Shown: piece by piece, positions 27,777 to 36,583 of the stretch
Layout of the letters: each line of letters starts with the position of its first letter
How positions within the stretch are numbered: the first letter of the stretch is position 1
DNA from: FACHB-T130 sp042747725
Lineage (GTDB): Bacteria; Cyanobacteriota; Cyanobacteriia; Cyanobacteriales; FACHB-T130
Length of the DNA: 64,000 nucleotides
Assembly: GCF_042747725.1 (NCBI RefSeq)
Contig: NZ_JBHZGO010000105.1
Coordinates: forward strand, 1-64,000
Direction of reading: 5' to 3'
Notes under the pieces: generated by a model
Seen by the model: only the letters and a program-made list of their open reading frames with translations
Told to the model about the DNA's origin: nothing
The model's database searches: none
Translations under genes and position numbers: made by a program

Positions 27777-28104
27777 TTTATACAAAGCAAGCAGAGGCGC
27801 GATGTTGCGAATGCAACACGCTCGATATTTTGCTTCCCTACGAGAAGCGGCGTTGGGTTGTAAACAGTACGTTAGCAAAGACATACTGCCTACACGCTAT
27901 GCGAAGGCAATGCTGACAGAAATTACGTCAACATAACTCTATCTTAATGTTACTGTATAGCACCCCCTGACTACAAAAAACGGCTATCTCTGTAGAAGCG
28001 AGATTTAGCGCCCGGAGAACCTTAAATCTTTTCCTTGATAGATGTCTTGATTTGGCAATTTCATAATAATGGTATAGTTCAGCTTAATTGGAGCAAAAAT
28101 ACCT
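27777..28104. promoter_or_regulatory. Divergent spacer between ilvH and the BON gene
   Basis: These 328 bases lie between the two divergent starts and must hold both promoters. A TATAAT-like box (GGTATAGTTC, 28070-28079) lies about 25 bases before the BON start. Short TTCCCTACGAGAAGCGGCG and GCCTACACGCTATGCGAAGGC runs belong to common cyanobacterial repeats. No gene is seen. Confidence 0.4.
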
Positions 28105-28473
28105 ATGGGTTGGTTAAAAAGACTTTTTGGCATGGAAAAGCCGCAAAATGCCCAAACAAATGCGGTACCAGCACCGACAGCTCAAGCTCCTGCCTCAACC
28201 GGCACCGAAAGTAGCAGCGAGACGATTCCCCCAGAGCGAGTGGGATTAACTGGGGAATATGACCAAAGCGGACTTGCCAAGCGGGTGGCTCTAGCTTTCG
28301 ATGAAGATCCGAATTTGGATGATATTAATACGCTCTATGTCGCCCAAACCAGCGGCACAGTTGTGCTAAAAGGACAAGTTCCCAGTCAGGAAATTCTCAA
28401 TCAAATGGTCTCGGTGGCTCGGAGTGTGGAGGGTGCCACGGGTGTCGAAAGCGATCAAGTCACCATTGGCTAG
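28105..28473 (+). CDS. BON-domain protein
   Basis: The 122-residue protein has a charged N-terminus (MGWLKRLFGMEKP), a flexible Ala/Pro/Thr linker, and one BON domain from about residue 55: LAKRVALAFDEDPNLDDINT, then GTVVLKGQVPSQEILNQMV and ARSVEGATGVESDQV. BON domains bind phospholipid or other hydrophobic ligands and occur in osmotic-shock and pore-associated proteins. There is no cleavable signal peptide. GGAG lies 12 bases before the ATG. A hairpin at 28501-28523 follows the stop. The exact role is unknown. Confidence 0.8.
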   Translation: MGWLKRLFGMEKPQNAQTNAVPAPTAQAPASTGTESSSETIPPERVGLTGEYDQSGLAKRVALAFDEDPNLDDINTLYVAQTSGTVVLKGQVPSQEILNQMVSVARSVEGATGVESDQVTIG

Positions 28474-28500
28474 AAGCTAGACGCAAGCAGAGAAAATCGA

Positions 28501-28523
28501 TAGGGTGGGCAGTACCCACCCTA
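28501..28523. terminator. Hairpin between convergent genes
   Basis: TAGGGTGGG and CCCACCCTA form a perfect 9-bp stem with a CAGTA loop, between the BON gene and the hydrolase gene, which converge. There is no T run, so it may be a repeat-derived stem with terminator or mRNA-end function. The motif is a common cyanobacterial repeat. Confidence 0.5.
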
Positions 28524-28535
28524 CTTGACTAAAAG

Positions 28536-29486
28536 CTAATCACTCACTGCTAACTGTTTTTGGGGTGTAGCAGAGCTATCTGCCTTGTCTTGAGGCATCG
28601 TGTCGAGCCAGTTGAGGATAATCTGGTTGACTTGATCGGGACATTCGTCATGGGGACAGTGACCGGCATCCAGCTCTACTAACTGAAGCTTAGGGTTGAG
28701 ATCGCTGAACCGAGCCAGTATGCTCAAAGGAATCATTTTATCTTGCCGCCCCCAAATCAGCAGCATGGGGGTGTTCAAGGTTGGCAGTAAGGTTTTGACA
28801 CTGGGGCTAAAGTTAGCACTGGTCATGGCTTTGAGGATGGCACAGAATGCTGCTGCCGAACCGCGATCTTGAGCAGGACCTACCAGAATATCTACCAGTT
28901 CGTCGGTGACAGCATTTGGGTTAGCGTAAGCGATCGCTGCCCACTTGCGGACGAAGGACGGACGCCTGACTAGATAAAAAACGTTCTGGAGAATCACGGG
29001 GGAAGCCACAACACCTTTAACCGCTGTCACAACGGGTTGCAGCCATGTAGGAATCGCCTCCTGCTCCACGGATGGATCGGGTAAACTCATCATCACAAAG
29101 CCCTTCACCATCTCTGGATGCGCTGCCGCCACCGCCAGACACACCAGCGATCCAATCGAATTTCCGACTAACACCACTGGCTGCTGAATGAAAGTGCGCC
29201 AAAAATCGTAAACTTGCTCTACCCAAAGATCGATTTTGTACTCTACCTGCGCCTTCCGGGATGCCCCAAATCCCAGCATATCCAGCGCATAAACCGTGTG
29301 AAACTGACCGAATACGGCTAGATTGTGTCGCCAGTGTCCAATGGAAGTTCCAAATCCATGCAGCAGCATCAAGGGAGTCGTCATTTGTGTCGGTTGAGAC
29401 GCCCGGATGTATGTATAGCGAGTCTGCCAACCCCGCCAAACCCAGTCTCGTTGACTGCCAATTCGATGCTGCCAATGCTGGGTCAC
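28536..29486 (-). CDS. Alpha/beta-fold hydrolase
   Basis: The 316-residue protein has the complete alpha/beta-hydrolase triad. The oxyanion region is MLLHGFGTSIGHWRHNL, the nucleophile serine is in VVLVGNSIGSLVCLAVAAAH (about residue 114), the acid is in LLIWGRQDKMIPL, and the histidine is in ELDAGHCPHDECPDQV. A cap domain lies between the nucleophile and the acid. The family contains pigment dephytylases, haloperoxidase-like enzymes and esterases of cyanobacteria and chloroplasts. The substrate is not readable from the sequence. There is no signal peptide, so it is cytosolic or peripheral to thylakoids. Confidence 0.85.
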   Translation of the reverse strand: MTQHWQHRIGSQRDWVWRGWQTRYTYIRASQPTQMTTPLMLLHGFGTSIGHWRHNLAVFGQFHTVYALDMLGFGASRKAQVEYKIDLWVEQVYDFWRTFIQQPVVLVGNSIGSLVCLAVAAAHPEMVKGFVMMSLPDPSVEQEAIPTWLQPVVTAVKGVVASPVILQNVFYLVRRPSFVRKWAAIAYANPNAVTDELVDILVGPAQDRGSAAAFCAILKAMTSANFSPSVKTLLPTLNTPMLLIWGRQDKMIPLSILARFSDLNPKLQLVELDAGHCPHDECPDQVNQIILNWLDTMPQDKADSSATPQKQLAVSD

Positions 29487-29940
29487 GATCGCTTTTGCCT
29501 CAAATTTAATAAGTTTTACAAACTTTGTCTTTGTCTGTTAACTTCCATTTTAGTGGTTTGCCGCTAGAGATTGTCTCATCGGTTTTTCTGGGAAGTTAAG
29601 TTAATAAACCTAGACAAAACCCGTACTGTATGGCTATAGCACAGAAAAAGTCTTTACCTACTGACACCAGACTGGCACTGCCTGAGTGAATTGCCAATAC
29701 GCAGTCGGTTGAGGGAGAGATGCCAGCGATCACTTTTTGGAAGTTACATGAACAACTATAGACAGAAACTCTCCCATACTCAGTAGAATGGCAAGTACAA
29801 GTTTGAAAAACTTGGTTTCGTTGGGAGTGAAATTGAGAACGCCAGGGAGCAGCCTGTAGTCCTAGTGCGATCGCTCAACCATTCAGTAACCCACTGCTAT
29901 CAAATTAACCTTATCAACTAACCGAGCAAACATAACCCTA
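29487..29940. promoter_or_regulatory. Divergent spacer upstream of infC
   Basis: These 454 bases separate the hydrolase start (minus) from infC (plus). There is no gene-like frame. They must carry both promoters and the infC leader. There is no obvious ribosome site directly before the infC ATG. Confidence 0.4.
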
Positions 29941-30474
29941 ATGCCTGTGATTGAGAAAAGACGCACTCGCGATCTACCCCAAATCAACGAACGTATTCGC
30001 TTTCCCCAAATTCGCGTCATCGACACCGATGGCACGCAGCTGGGAATTATGACGCCAAGCGAGGCTATCCGTATCGCCGAAGAAAAAGAGCTGGATCTTG
30101 TCCTGCTCAGCGATAAAGCAGAACCGCCCGTTTGCCGGATTATGAACTACGGCAAGTATAAATTTGAACAGGAGAAAAAAGCGCGGGAAGCCCGGAAAAA
30201 TCAGCATACCGCTGATGTCAAGGAAGTGAAGATGCGCTACAAGATTGAAGAGCATGACTATCAAGTGCGTGTCAATCAAGCCGAGCGCTTTCTGAAGTCG
30301 GGAGATAAGGTCAAAGCCACAATTACGTTCCGAGGCCGAGAAATTCAACACAGCGATTTAGCCGAGGAATTACTCAAGCGGATGGCGACGGATTTACAGG
30401 AAGTGGCGGAAGTGCAGCAAGCTCCCAAAAAAGAAGGTCGCAACATGATGATGCTGCTGTCTCCGAAAAAATAG
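29941..30474 (+). CDS. infC: Translation initiation factor IF-3
   Basis: The 177-residue protein binds the 30S subunit, blocks premature 50S joining and checks the start codon and initiator tRNA. The N-terminal domain includes PQINERIRFPQIRVIDTDGT and the linker helix KYKFEQEKKAREARKNQ. The C-terminal domain contains KEVKMRYKIEEHDYQVRV and KVKATITFRGREIQHSDLAE, the standard IF-3 signature. Its length is normal. It uses an ATG start rather than the rare AUU of enterobacteria. The usual partners rpmI and rplT are not adjacent; a repeat-rich spacer follows instead. Confidence 0.98.
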   Translation: MPVIEKRRTRDLPQINERIRFPQIRVIDTDGTQLGIMTPSEAIRIAEEKELDLVLLSDKAEPPVCRIMNYGKYKFEQEKKAREARKNQHTADVKEVKMRYKIEEHDYQVRVNQAERFLKSGDKVKATITFRGREIQHSDLAEELLKRMATDLQEVAEVQQAPKKEGRNMMMLLSPKK

Positions 30475-30479
30475 CTCAG

Positions 30480-30600
30480 TCGTCGGCGGTCAGTAGTCAG
30501 GTAGTCAGTGGTCAGTGGTGTGGGGAGGACCAGGCGTCGCCCGAACAGTGGTCAGTGGCAAAAAAGAAACAACTGACCACTGACTACTGACAACGGACAA
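30480..30600. repeat. GTCAGTGGTCAGTGG short tandem repeat with inverted arm
   Basis: The spacer after infC has repeated GTCAGTGGTCAGTGG-like heptamers and, about 50 bases on, the inverse CTGACCACTGACTACTGAC. The two arms can form a long stem. This resembles the short tandemly repeated (STRR) heptamers described in filamentous cyanobacteria. Confidence 0.7.
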
Positions 30601-30607
30601 AATACCA

Positions 30608-33580
30608 ATGAAACTGAACAATCGCGCTTGGTCTTGGTCCGATTGGGGACGGGCATTACTCCAGTGGGTCAATCTTCGTCCAGAAGAAGGAGAGCGAACA
30701 CTATTCATGTTCGCTTTCTACACCACAACTTCCATAGGCATCATCTGGGCAGAAGCCAGCACTGTCGCCCTCTTCCTGAAAGAGTATGGCGCAGAGCAAT
30801 TGCCCCTGTTCTATATCCTCTCTGCGGGTATTGGTTCGAGTCTGGGCTTTGTCTACTCTTGGATGCAAAAGATTTTGCCTTTGCGCTGGGTAGTTGTCCT
30901 AGTTGCCTGCCTTGCAGTCGTGCCCCTCGTACTATTTCGCCTGGGATTAAACATTGTCTATCTAGCTGGCGTCACGGTCTTTCTGATGAGGCTGTGGGTG
31001 GAAGCGATTAACGTCCTCAATGACCTCAACACTTCCATCACTGCCAATCAACTGTTCAATATCCGGGAAATTAAACGCACCTACCCCCTCATTAGTAGTG
31101 GCATCCTCGTCGCAGATGTGATCAGCGGCTTTTCCCTCCCTCTGATCCTCGCCACCGTCGGACTTTATAACGTTTCCCTAGTTGCTGTCGTGATGATGGG
31201 GCTGGGAGCTTGTAGCCTTTTTTATCTCACCCAACAGTATAAGCAAGCCTTCCCGGATTCTCCCCTCAGAGCCAGCTTGAATCAAGAAACCGACTTCACA
31301 TCCAGGCGTCTGAGAGGCCCCTTACAGCGCTACGTCATCCCCTTATTTGGCTTCTTCATCGTCGGGCAGATTCTGTTCTTGTTAATCGATTTTCAGTATC
31401 TCAGTCAATTAGAACTGAACTTTGATAGCAAGGAAATTGCCAGCTTCCTCGGTTTGTTTAGCGGCATTGTGGGTTTATGCGAACTGGCAACCCAGTGGTT
31501 TATCTCCAGTCGAGCCATCGAAAGGCTGGGGGTATTTGTTGCCGCTATGTTGTTGCCTGCGGCAATTATTATCCTTAGCTTGGTCTCTCTCACCGGGATT
31601 ACAGGCTTTTTTCTGGGTCTGATCTTCCTCAAATTTATCGACGAACTGCTGCGCTATACCCTCATGGCTGCCCTTGGGCCGGTTCTATTCCAACCGCTCC
31701 CTGATAATATTCGCAGCTCAATCCTGGCTCAGGTGCGAGGCATTGCCGAATCCCTCTCTACAGGATTTACTGGAGCGGGGATTTTAGGCATCATCAGCCT
31801 GTTAGCCTTTGCCTTTAACACCCTGTCGGAGAACTCGCTGCGATATCTCCAGAGTTGGGTGTTTGTCGCCGTTATTATTATTTTTGCCCTCCTCTGGCTG
31901 TTAATCGTTTTCCAGCTCCGGTCAAGCTATGTCGGCTTACTGGTTCAGAGCGCCCAAGGAGAACGGCTAAGCGTCTCTGATGTCGATCTGCGAGTCCTCA
32001 AGCGTGCTGTCGTCGAAACCTTAGAAAAACCAGGTACCGAAGCAGATAAACGCTCTTGCATCGAACTCCTGTGCCAAATCGACCTGGAGGATGTGGGCGA
32101 AATCCTCGCGCCGCTGCTGACTCACCTCGCTCCAGCCTTGCAGCGCCAGAGCCTAGAAGCAATGCTGCTGACGCCGAATCCCACTTATTTAGACCAAGTT
32201 CAGGCGCTGATTGCCCAAAAACCCAACCCAGAAGTTCTTGCCGTCGCTCTGCGCTATGTCTGGCTAACTCAGGAAACCCCCGATATTAGCCAGTTACAGC
32301 CCTACCTCCGCCCCAACGTAGACCCGGTGGTGCGCGGAACCGCCGCCGCCCTAATCTTGCGCCGGGGCACCCCGACGGAGAAAGCCGAAGCCACCAATAC
32401 CTTGCGCCGGATGCTGACTCATCAACGGGAACGGGAACGAGTCATGGGTTGTCGAGCGCTGGGAGAGGCAGATTATTTGCAGGCACTGCGACTTTATATT
32501 CCTACTTTGTTGCAAGATGAGTCTTTGCGCGTGCGCTGCGCCTTGCTGGAGGTGATTTCCTCAACCCGCTTACACGAATACTATCCGGCTCTGGTGCGAG
32601 GGCTTTACTATAAGTCCACCCGCGAAGCCGCCCTAGGTGCGATTGTGCGTTTAGGAGATGAAGCGATTCCGATGCTGGTCGAGTTGGCACAAGATATCCA
32701 CAAGCCAGACTTGGTAAGGCTACAGGCTTGGAGCGCTATGGGTCAAATTGGCACGTCCGAAACCCTCAATCAGTTGGTGGCTCATCTAAAAACCGGCTGG
32801 GGGACTACGCGACGCAACATCCTGCGGATTCTGCTCAAAATGCCCCACGAAACCGGAATTGACGGGGTTCTCGACCGATTAGGTCGCAGTGGCGTTGAAA
32901 TGTTAATCGAGCAGGAAATGCTGTTTGTCGGACAGTTGTATGCTGCCTTAGTAGATTTGTCAGCGGATGAGCCAATTGAGTCCTCGTTTGCCTCAACACT
33001 AGAGGCGAAGCAATCAGCACTCTCATTGCTACGACGGGCACTTCTGGAAGAGCAGTCGGATGTGATCGAGCGGTGTTTTTTGCTGATGAAGTTTCTTTAT
33101 CCGGCTAGCTCGATTCAAGCGGCAGCGTTTAATTTGCAATCTGATTCGCCGTCGAATATCGCGCTGGGTTTGGAAATTTTGGATAATACTCTGGATATTG
33201 CCAAGAAGCGATCGCTAGTGGGAATTCTCGACCGGCGATCGGAGGAAGAAAAACTGCAAAACTTGGCGGAGATGTTTCCCTATAAACCGATGATTCAGAG
33301 CGATCGCCTGCGTCGGTTGCTTGATTTACGTCATTTCCTGTCAGACTGGCCTTTAGCTTGTTGTTTTCATGCAGCACGTCAGGCGAAATGGAGTCTGACA
33401 CCGGAACAGACGCTGGTGTGTCTGCGCCATCCCACTGGCTTTGTGCGGGAAGCGGTTCTGGCTTATTTGAGAGCCGCTGCACCTCGCGCTTTGCAGGAAA
33501 TGTTGCCCGTCCTGAAAAATGACCGCGATCGCCTTGTAGCCGCCCAAGTTCAGCAGATGATGGCAGAACTGGGACAATAG
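30608..33580 (+). CDS. Nucleotide-transporter-like (Npt/MFS) membrane protein with HEAT repeats
   Basis: The 990-residue protein has about 11-12 membrane helices in residues 35-440 (TLFMFAFYTTTSIGIIWAEA at the start). These resemble the ADP/ATP-carrier-like Npt1/Npt2 and MFS superfamily. A long alpha-helical HEAT-type region follows (about 460-990, with LRVRCALLEVIS, TREAALGAIVRLGDEAIPML and FVREAVLAYLRAAAP). In bacteria this architecture is often joined to a cyclic-nucleotide-binding domain. Here that domain is a separate gene 134 bases downstream (33715-34194), in the same direction. The substrate is unknown; ATP/ADP exchange is only one possibility and the key residues of true carriers cannot be confirmed by eye. 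It is probably in the plasma membrane. Confidence 0.75.
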   Translation: MKLNNRAWSWSDWGRALLQWVNLRPEEGERTLFMFAFYTTTSIGIIWAEASTVALFLKEYGAEQLPLFYILSAGIGSSLGFVYSWMQKILPLRWVVVLVACLAVVPLVLFRLGLNIVYLAGVTVFLMRLWVEAINVLNDLNTSITANQLFNIREIKRTYPLISSGILVADVISGFSLPLILATVGLYNVSLVAVVMMGLGACSLFYLTQQYKQAFPDSPLRASLNQETDFTSRRLRGPLQRYVIPLFGFFIVGQILFLLIDFQYLSQLELNFDSKEIASFLGLFSGIVGLCELATQWFISSRAIERLGVFVAAMLLPAAIIILSLVSLTGITGFFLGLIFLKFIDELLRYTLMAALGPVLFQPLPDNIRSSILAQVRGIAESLSTGFTGAGILGIISLLAFAFNTLSENSLRYLQSWVFVAVIIIFALLWLLIVFQLRSSYVGLLVQSAQGERLSVSDVDLRVLKRAVVETLEKPGTEADKRSCIELLCQIDLEDVGEILAPLLTHLAPALQRQSLEAMLLTPNPTYLDQVQALIAQKPNPEVLAVALRYVWLTQETPDISQLQPYLRPNVDPVVRGTAAALILRRGTPTEKAEATNTLRRMLTHQRERERVMGCRALGEADYLQALRLYIPTLLQDESLRVRCALLEVISSTRLHEYYPALVRGLYYKSTREAALGAIVRLGDEAIPMLVELAQDIHKPDLVRLQAWSAMGQIGTSETLNQLVAHLKTGWGTTRRNILRILLKMPHETGIDGVLDRLGRSGVEMLIEQEMLFVGQLYAALVDLSADEPIESSFASTLEAKQSALSLLRRALLEEQSDVIERCFLLMKFLYPASSIQAAAFNLQSDSPSNIALGLEILDNTLDIAKKRSLVGILDRRSEEEKLQNLAEMFPYKPMIQSDRLRRLLDLRHFLSDWPLACCFHAARQAKWSLTPEQTLVCLRHPTGFVREAVLAYLRAAAPRALQEMLPVLKNDRDRLVAAQVQQMMAELGQ

Positions 33581-33631
33581 AAGGGCTACGGACTCTGGAC
33601 TCTGGACGATTACCGTATGGACGATGGGCTG

Positions 33632-33710
33632 CTCTAAAGTCTAAAGTCTAAAGTCTAAGGTCTAAAGTCTAAAGTCTAAAAGTCTAAAGTCCAAAGTCTA
33701 GAGTCTAGAT
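33632..33710 (+). repeat. GTCTAAA heptamer tandem array
   Basis: Ten or more imperfect GTCTAAA units run head to tail and stop four bases before the ATG at 33715, so they replace the ribosome-site region. This is a typical cyanobacterial STRR array. Confidence 0.85.
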
Positions 33711-33714
33711 TCCG

Positions 33715-34194
33715 ATGTTAACCAGTGTTGAGCGCCTATTATTTGTCAGGGGCGTCCCGATTTTTCAGGAACTGCGGGATGATTTTCTGGTGCGGCTGGC
33801 TTCTGTGATGGATGAGTTATCCTTTCCAGCGCATCATACGATTTTTACCGAAGGACAAGAGGGGCGATCGCTCTACATTGTCGTTTCCGGCAGGGTACGG
33901 GTTCATTTTGGCGGTCGGGATTTGGCGCACCTGGAACAGGGAGCCACTTTTGGAGAAATGTCGTTGTTTGATGCTGAGCCGCGTTCGGCTTCGATTACGA
34001 CTTTGGAACCCTGCGAGTGTCTGATGCTGACGCAGTTGCAACTGTATGATGCGATTGATGAGACGCCAGGAATTGCGGTGAACATCATTCGTCTGCTGTC
34101 CCGTCGTATCCGCGAACTGAACAACAAGATCAACGTTTATAAGGTGGAAAATCAGGAAGCAGATTTAAGCAAGGCGGGGAATTTGGGGGGATAA
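33715..34194 (+). CDS. Cyclic-nucleotide-binding domain protein
   Basis: The 159-residue protein is essentially a single cNMP-binding beta-roll (Crp/PKA type). It contains HHTIFTEGQEGRSLYIVVSG and the phosphate-binding cassette-like LEQGATFGEMSLFDAEPRSA, in which GEMSLFD..PRSA is the canonical GE.AL....RSA motif with conserved arginine. The C-terminal helix ends without a DNA-binding HTH, so it is not a Crp regulator. It follows the membrane/HEAT gene after a GTCTAAA array and probably works with it, as a split form of the fused transporter-HEAT-cNMP proteins. Binding of cAMP or cGMP is an inference from the cassette. Confidence 0.85.
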   Translation: MLTSVERLLFVRGVPIFQELRDDFLVRLASVMDELSFPAHHTIFTEGQEGRSLYIVVSGRVRVHFGGRDLAHLEQGATFGEMSLFDAEPRSASITTLEPCECLMLTQLQLYDAIDETPGIAVNIIRLLSRRIRELNNKINVYKVENQEADLSKAGNLGG

Positions 34195-34237
34195 ACCGCG
34201 AAGAAAGAAGAACAACGAAGCAAGAGAGAAAAGCGAT

Positions 34238-34268
34238 GCGATCGCGTTGCGCTGACTTGTCAGTTCGC
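34238..34268 (+). repeat. Dispersed HIP1-linked repeat, diverged copy 3
   Basis: GCGATCGCGTTGCGCTGACT is followed by TGTCAGTTCGC. Compared with the other copies it lacks a CG and carries matched changes on both sides of the small palindrome (CTGAC/GTCAG instead of CCGAC/GTCGG), so the stem is preserved. Confidence 0.6.
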
Positions 34269-34402
34269 ACATTTACCAAGCGTCTCTAATCAACAGCGAT
34301 CGCCTTTCTACCGCCCTATAGGTAGCATGGAAGCCAGAAATATTAGTATTGATACGTATGTCTGCTAAAGATGTCTTTCATGAAGTTGTCAAGAGAGCTT
34401 TA

Positions 34403-35774
34403 CCAAGAAACTGGGTTTAAAGCCCCGCCCTTATAGGTGTTCCCTGAGCCTGCCGAAGGGCGGCTTTTCTTTGACCGAGATTAGTGGAAATAGAATTTTT
34501 CTTGATTTTATAGCTATCTAAAGCTATAAACATGATACAATTCCTCCATGATTGTACTTGAGTTCAAGTTGAAAGGAAAGCCACAGCAGTATCGGATCGT
34601 CGATGAAATGATCCGGACCGCGCAGTTTGTCCGCAATAAAGCACTCAGGTACTGGATGGATAATCGTAGCGTTCAACTACCCGATCTCTACAAACAATGC
34701 GCTGTAATGGCTAAAGAGTTTAAGTGGGCGGGTAAGCTTAACTCAATGGCGCGTCAAGCTTCGGCTGAACGCGCCCTAATGGCGATCCAGCGTTTCTTAA
34801 TTGCAAGGCTAAAAAGCCGGGAAAGAAAGGGTATCCACAGTTCAAGAAATTCACTCGTTCTGTGGAGTACAAAACTTCAGGATGGAAACTTTCTCCTGAT
34901 AAGAAATGTCTCGCTTTCACTGACGGTTTTGCGGCTGGCACATTCAAGTTAATCGGCTCTCGTGACTTGCACTTTTACGCGCCGGAAGAAATCAAACGGG
35001 TGCGGGTCATCGCCAGAGCCGATGGTTACTACGCCCAGTTCTGCATCAATGTAGAACGAGTAGAGGAAGTAATTCCTACGGGTAAGGCGATTGGTTTAGA
35101 TGTAGGACTAAACCATTTCTACACCGACAGCACTGGAGCAACTGTACCCAATCCTCGCCATCTCCGCAAAAGTGAGAAAGCGCTGAAACGGGCACAGCGG
35201 CGAGTCTCTAAGAAGAAAAAAGGTTCATCTAATCGCTTCGTAGCGATTAATCGGTTAGGGAGAAAACACCTCAAGGTCAGTAGGCAGCGTAAAGACTTCG
35301 CCATTAAGACGGCGTTGTGCGTAGTGAAATCTAACGATTTTGTAGCCTACGAGAATCTTCAGGTGAAGAACATGGTTAAGAATCATAAGCTCGGTCTATC
35401 AATTAGTGACGCAGCTTGGTCGCAGTTTGCCGGGTGGTTGCAGTATCTAGGGAAGGTGTATGGAAAGACAGTAGTCGCTGTTGCCCCTCACTACACTTCT
35501 CAGGATTGTTCTACTTGTGGTGCTACGGTCAAAAAATCACTCTCAACTAGGACACATATTTGTAGTTGTGGAACTGTTCTAGACCGCGACCATAATGCAG
35601 CGCTGAACATTTTAGCGAAAGGCTTGAGGCAAGCTGGGATTGAGATAAATACGGCGGGGCACGCCGGAATTAACGCTTGGGGACAGACCGACCTCTACTC
35701 CTTGGTGGTGACATTAAAGAGCAAGCCGACTGGTTGAGCCAAGAATCCCCGTCGATTTATCGCGGGGAGTGTCA
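34403..35774 (+). mobile_element. IS200/IS605-family element carrying only tnpB (IS1341-like)
   Basis: The element interrupts xisH. It has a tnpB-type gene (34548-35737) and no tnpA, so it could move only with a transposase supplied elsewhere. The right end has a hairpin (TCCCCG at 35746-35751 with CGGGGA at 35763-35768, an inner CGA/TCG stem and a TTTA loop) followed by GTGTCA, the usual right-end shape of this family. There are no terminal inverted repeats and no target duplication, as expected. The boundaries are set from the xisH frame and may be off by one or two bases. Confidence 0.8.
34548..35737 (+). pseudogene. tnpB: TnpB (RNA-guided nuclease family), frameshifted
   Basis: TnpB is the RuvC-type, transposon-encoded RNA-guided nuclease ancestral to Cas12. 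The N-terminal part (MIVLEFKLKGKPQQYRIVDE) runs to about 34797. There a one-base loss in CGTTTCTTAATTGC shifts the frame, and the protein resumes as NCKAKKPGKKGYPQFKKF. The remainder is complete: RuvC-I aspartate in AIGLDVGLNHFYTD, RuvC-II glutamate in FVAYENLQVKNM, a CxxC...CxC zinc motif in CSTCGATVKKSLS and CSCG, and RuvC-III aspartate in DRDHNAALNIL. If the shift is real the nuclease is inactive. A guide RNA would be expected across the 3' end and the right-end hairpin. Confidence 0.85.
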
Positions 35775-36136
35775 AAGAAGGACGGTTGGCAGATTATTCA
35801 CGATCCGCTCTCGATTGGTGTGGGTGGTGTAAATATGTCTATTGATTTGGCAGCAGAAAAGCTGATTGCGGCAGAACGGGAAGGTGAGAAAATTGCAGTT
35901 GAGGTTAAAAGCTTTCTGGAGAGGTCATCTGCAGTCTCAGAATTCCATACTGCATTAGGGCAATTCATCAATTACAGAGGCGCACTGAGGCGGCGAGAGC
36001 CAGAACGTGCTTTATATTTAGCAGTGCCTCTGACGACTGACAAAACATTTTTTCAACTTGATTTTCCGAAAGCGATGGTGGAGGAAAATCAGGTCAAAAT
36101 GATTATTTACGATGCAGAGCGTGAGGTGATTGTTGA

Positions 36137-36472
36137 ATGGAGAAACTAGCACGGTATCGGTAGCTTGTGCAACAAATGCTTTTGGCGTTTGGCAAGCGGA
36201 AGCCAGCTTACGGGGATATTGAAGTTGAGACGATTTTTGATATCGAGCGCGATCATTACCAAATTGTATATGTGGGGTGGGATCGGCAGGATTGGGTGCA
36301 TAGTTGTGTCATCCACATTGACATCAAAGGTGGAAAGATTTGGCTTCAGTGGAATGGTACAGAGGATGATATTGCGGCGGATTTAGTTGCAGCGGGGGTT
36401 TCAAAGGAGGATATTGTGCTGGGATTTCAATCGCCGTTTATGCGACAGTTTACAGAATATGCAGCGGGTTAG
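36137..36472 (+). pseudogene. xisI: xisI with nonsense codon 9
   Basis: XisI is the partner of XisH. The native start is the ATG at 36137, inside the end of xisH, giving MEKLARYR, then TAG at 36161-36163, then LVQQMLLAFGKRKPAYGDIE and the rest of the family (DHYQIVYVGWD, HIDIKGGKIWLQWNGTEDDI). The stop falls where relatives have glutamine, so CAG to TAG is the likely change. Restart at the GTG (36167) would give a 101-residue protein missing only the first helix, so partial function is possible. Together with the insertion in xisH the locus is doubly damaged. Confidence 0.8.
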
Positions 36473-36548
36473 GGTATTTTCGGAAGCGATCGCTATTACT
36501 GTCTCTAAATAGTAGCGATCGCGTTTTAGGTTGGTGGTTGTGGTAGAG

Positions 36549-36582
36549 GCGATAGCGAAGCGCAGAAAAAGTCAGTTCGCTC
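36549..36582 (+). repeat. Dispersed GCGATAGCGAAGCGC repeat, copy 2
   Basis: GCGATAGCGAAGCGC is followed by AGAAAAAGTCAGTTCGCTC, as in the copy at 5679-5713. It ends just past the stop of the MazF-type gene. Confidence 0.75.
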
Positions 36583-36583
36583 A

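Larger units (their letters stand above)
34358..36149 (+). pseudogene. xisH: xisH interrupted by an IS200/IS605-type element
   Basis: XisH is a small protein first linked to excision of the fdxN element in heterocystous cyanobacteria; its fold resembles PD-(D/E)XK nucleases. The first 15 codons are at 34358-34402 (MSAKDVFHEVVKRAL), and the rest resumes at 35775 (KKDGWQIIHDPLSI through AEREGEKIAVEVKSF to the TAG at 36147-36149). Removing 34403-35774 restores one frame that reads RAL-KKDGW, as in intact relatives. The downstream part could still be translated from a GTG at 35769 but lacks the conserved N-terminal helix. It overlaps xisI by 13 bases. Confidence 0.85.
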
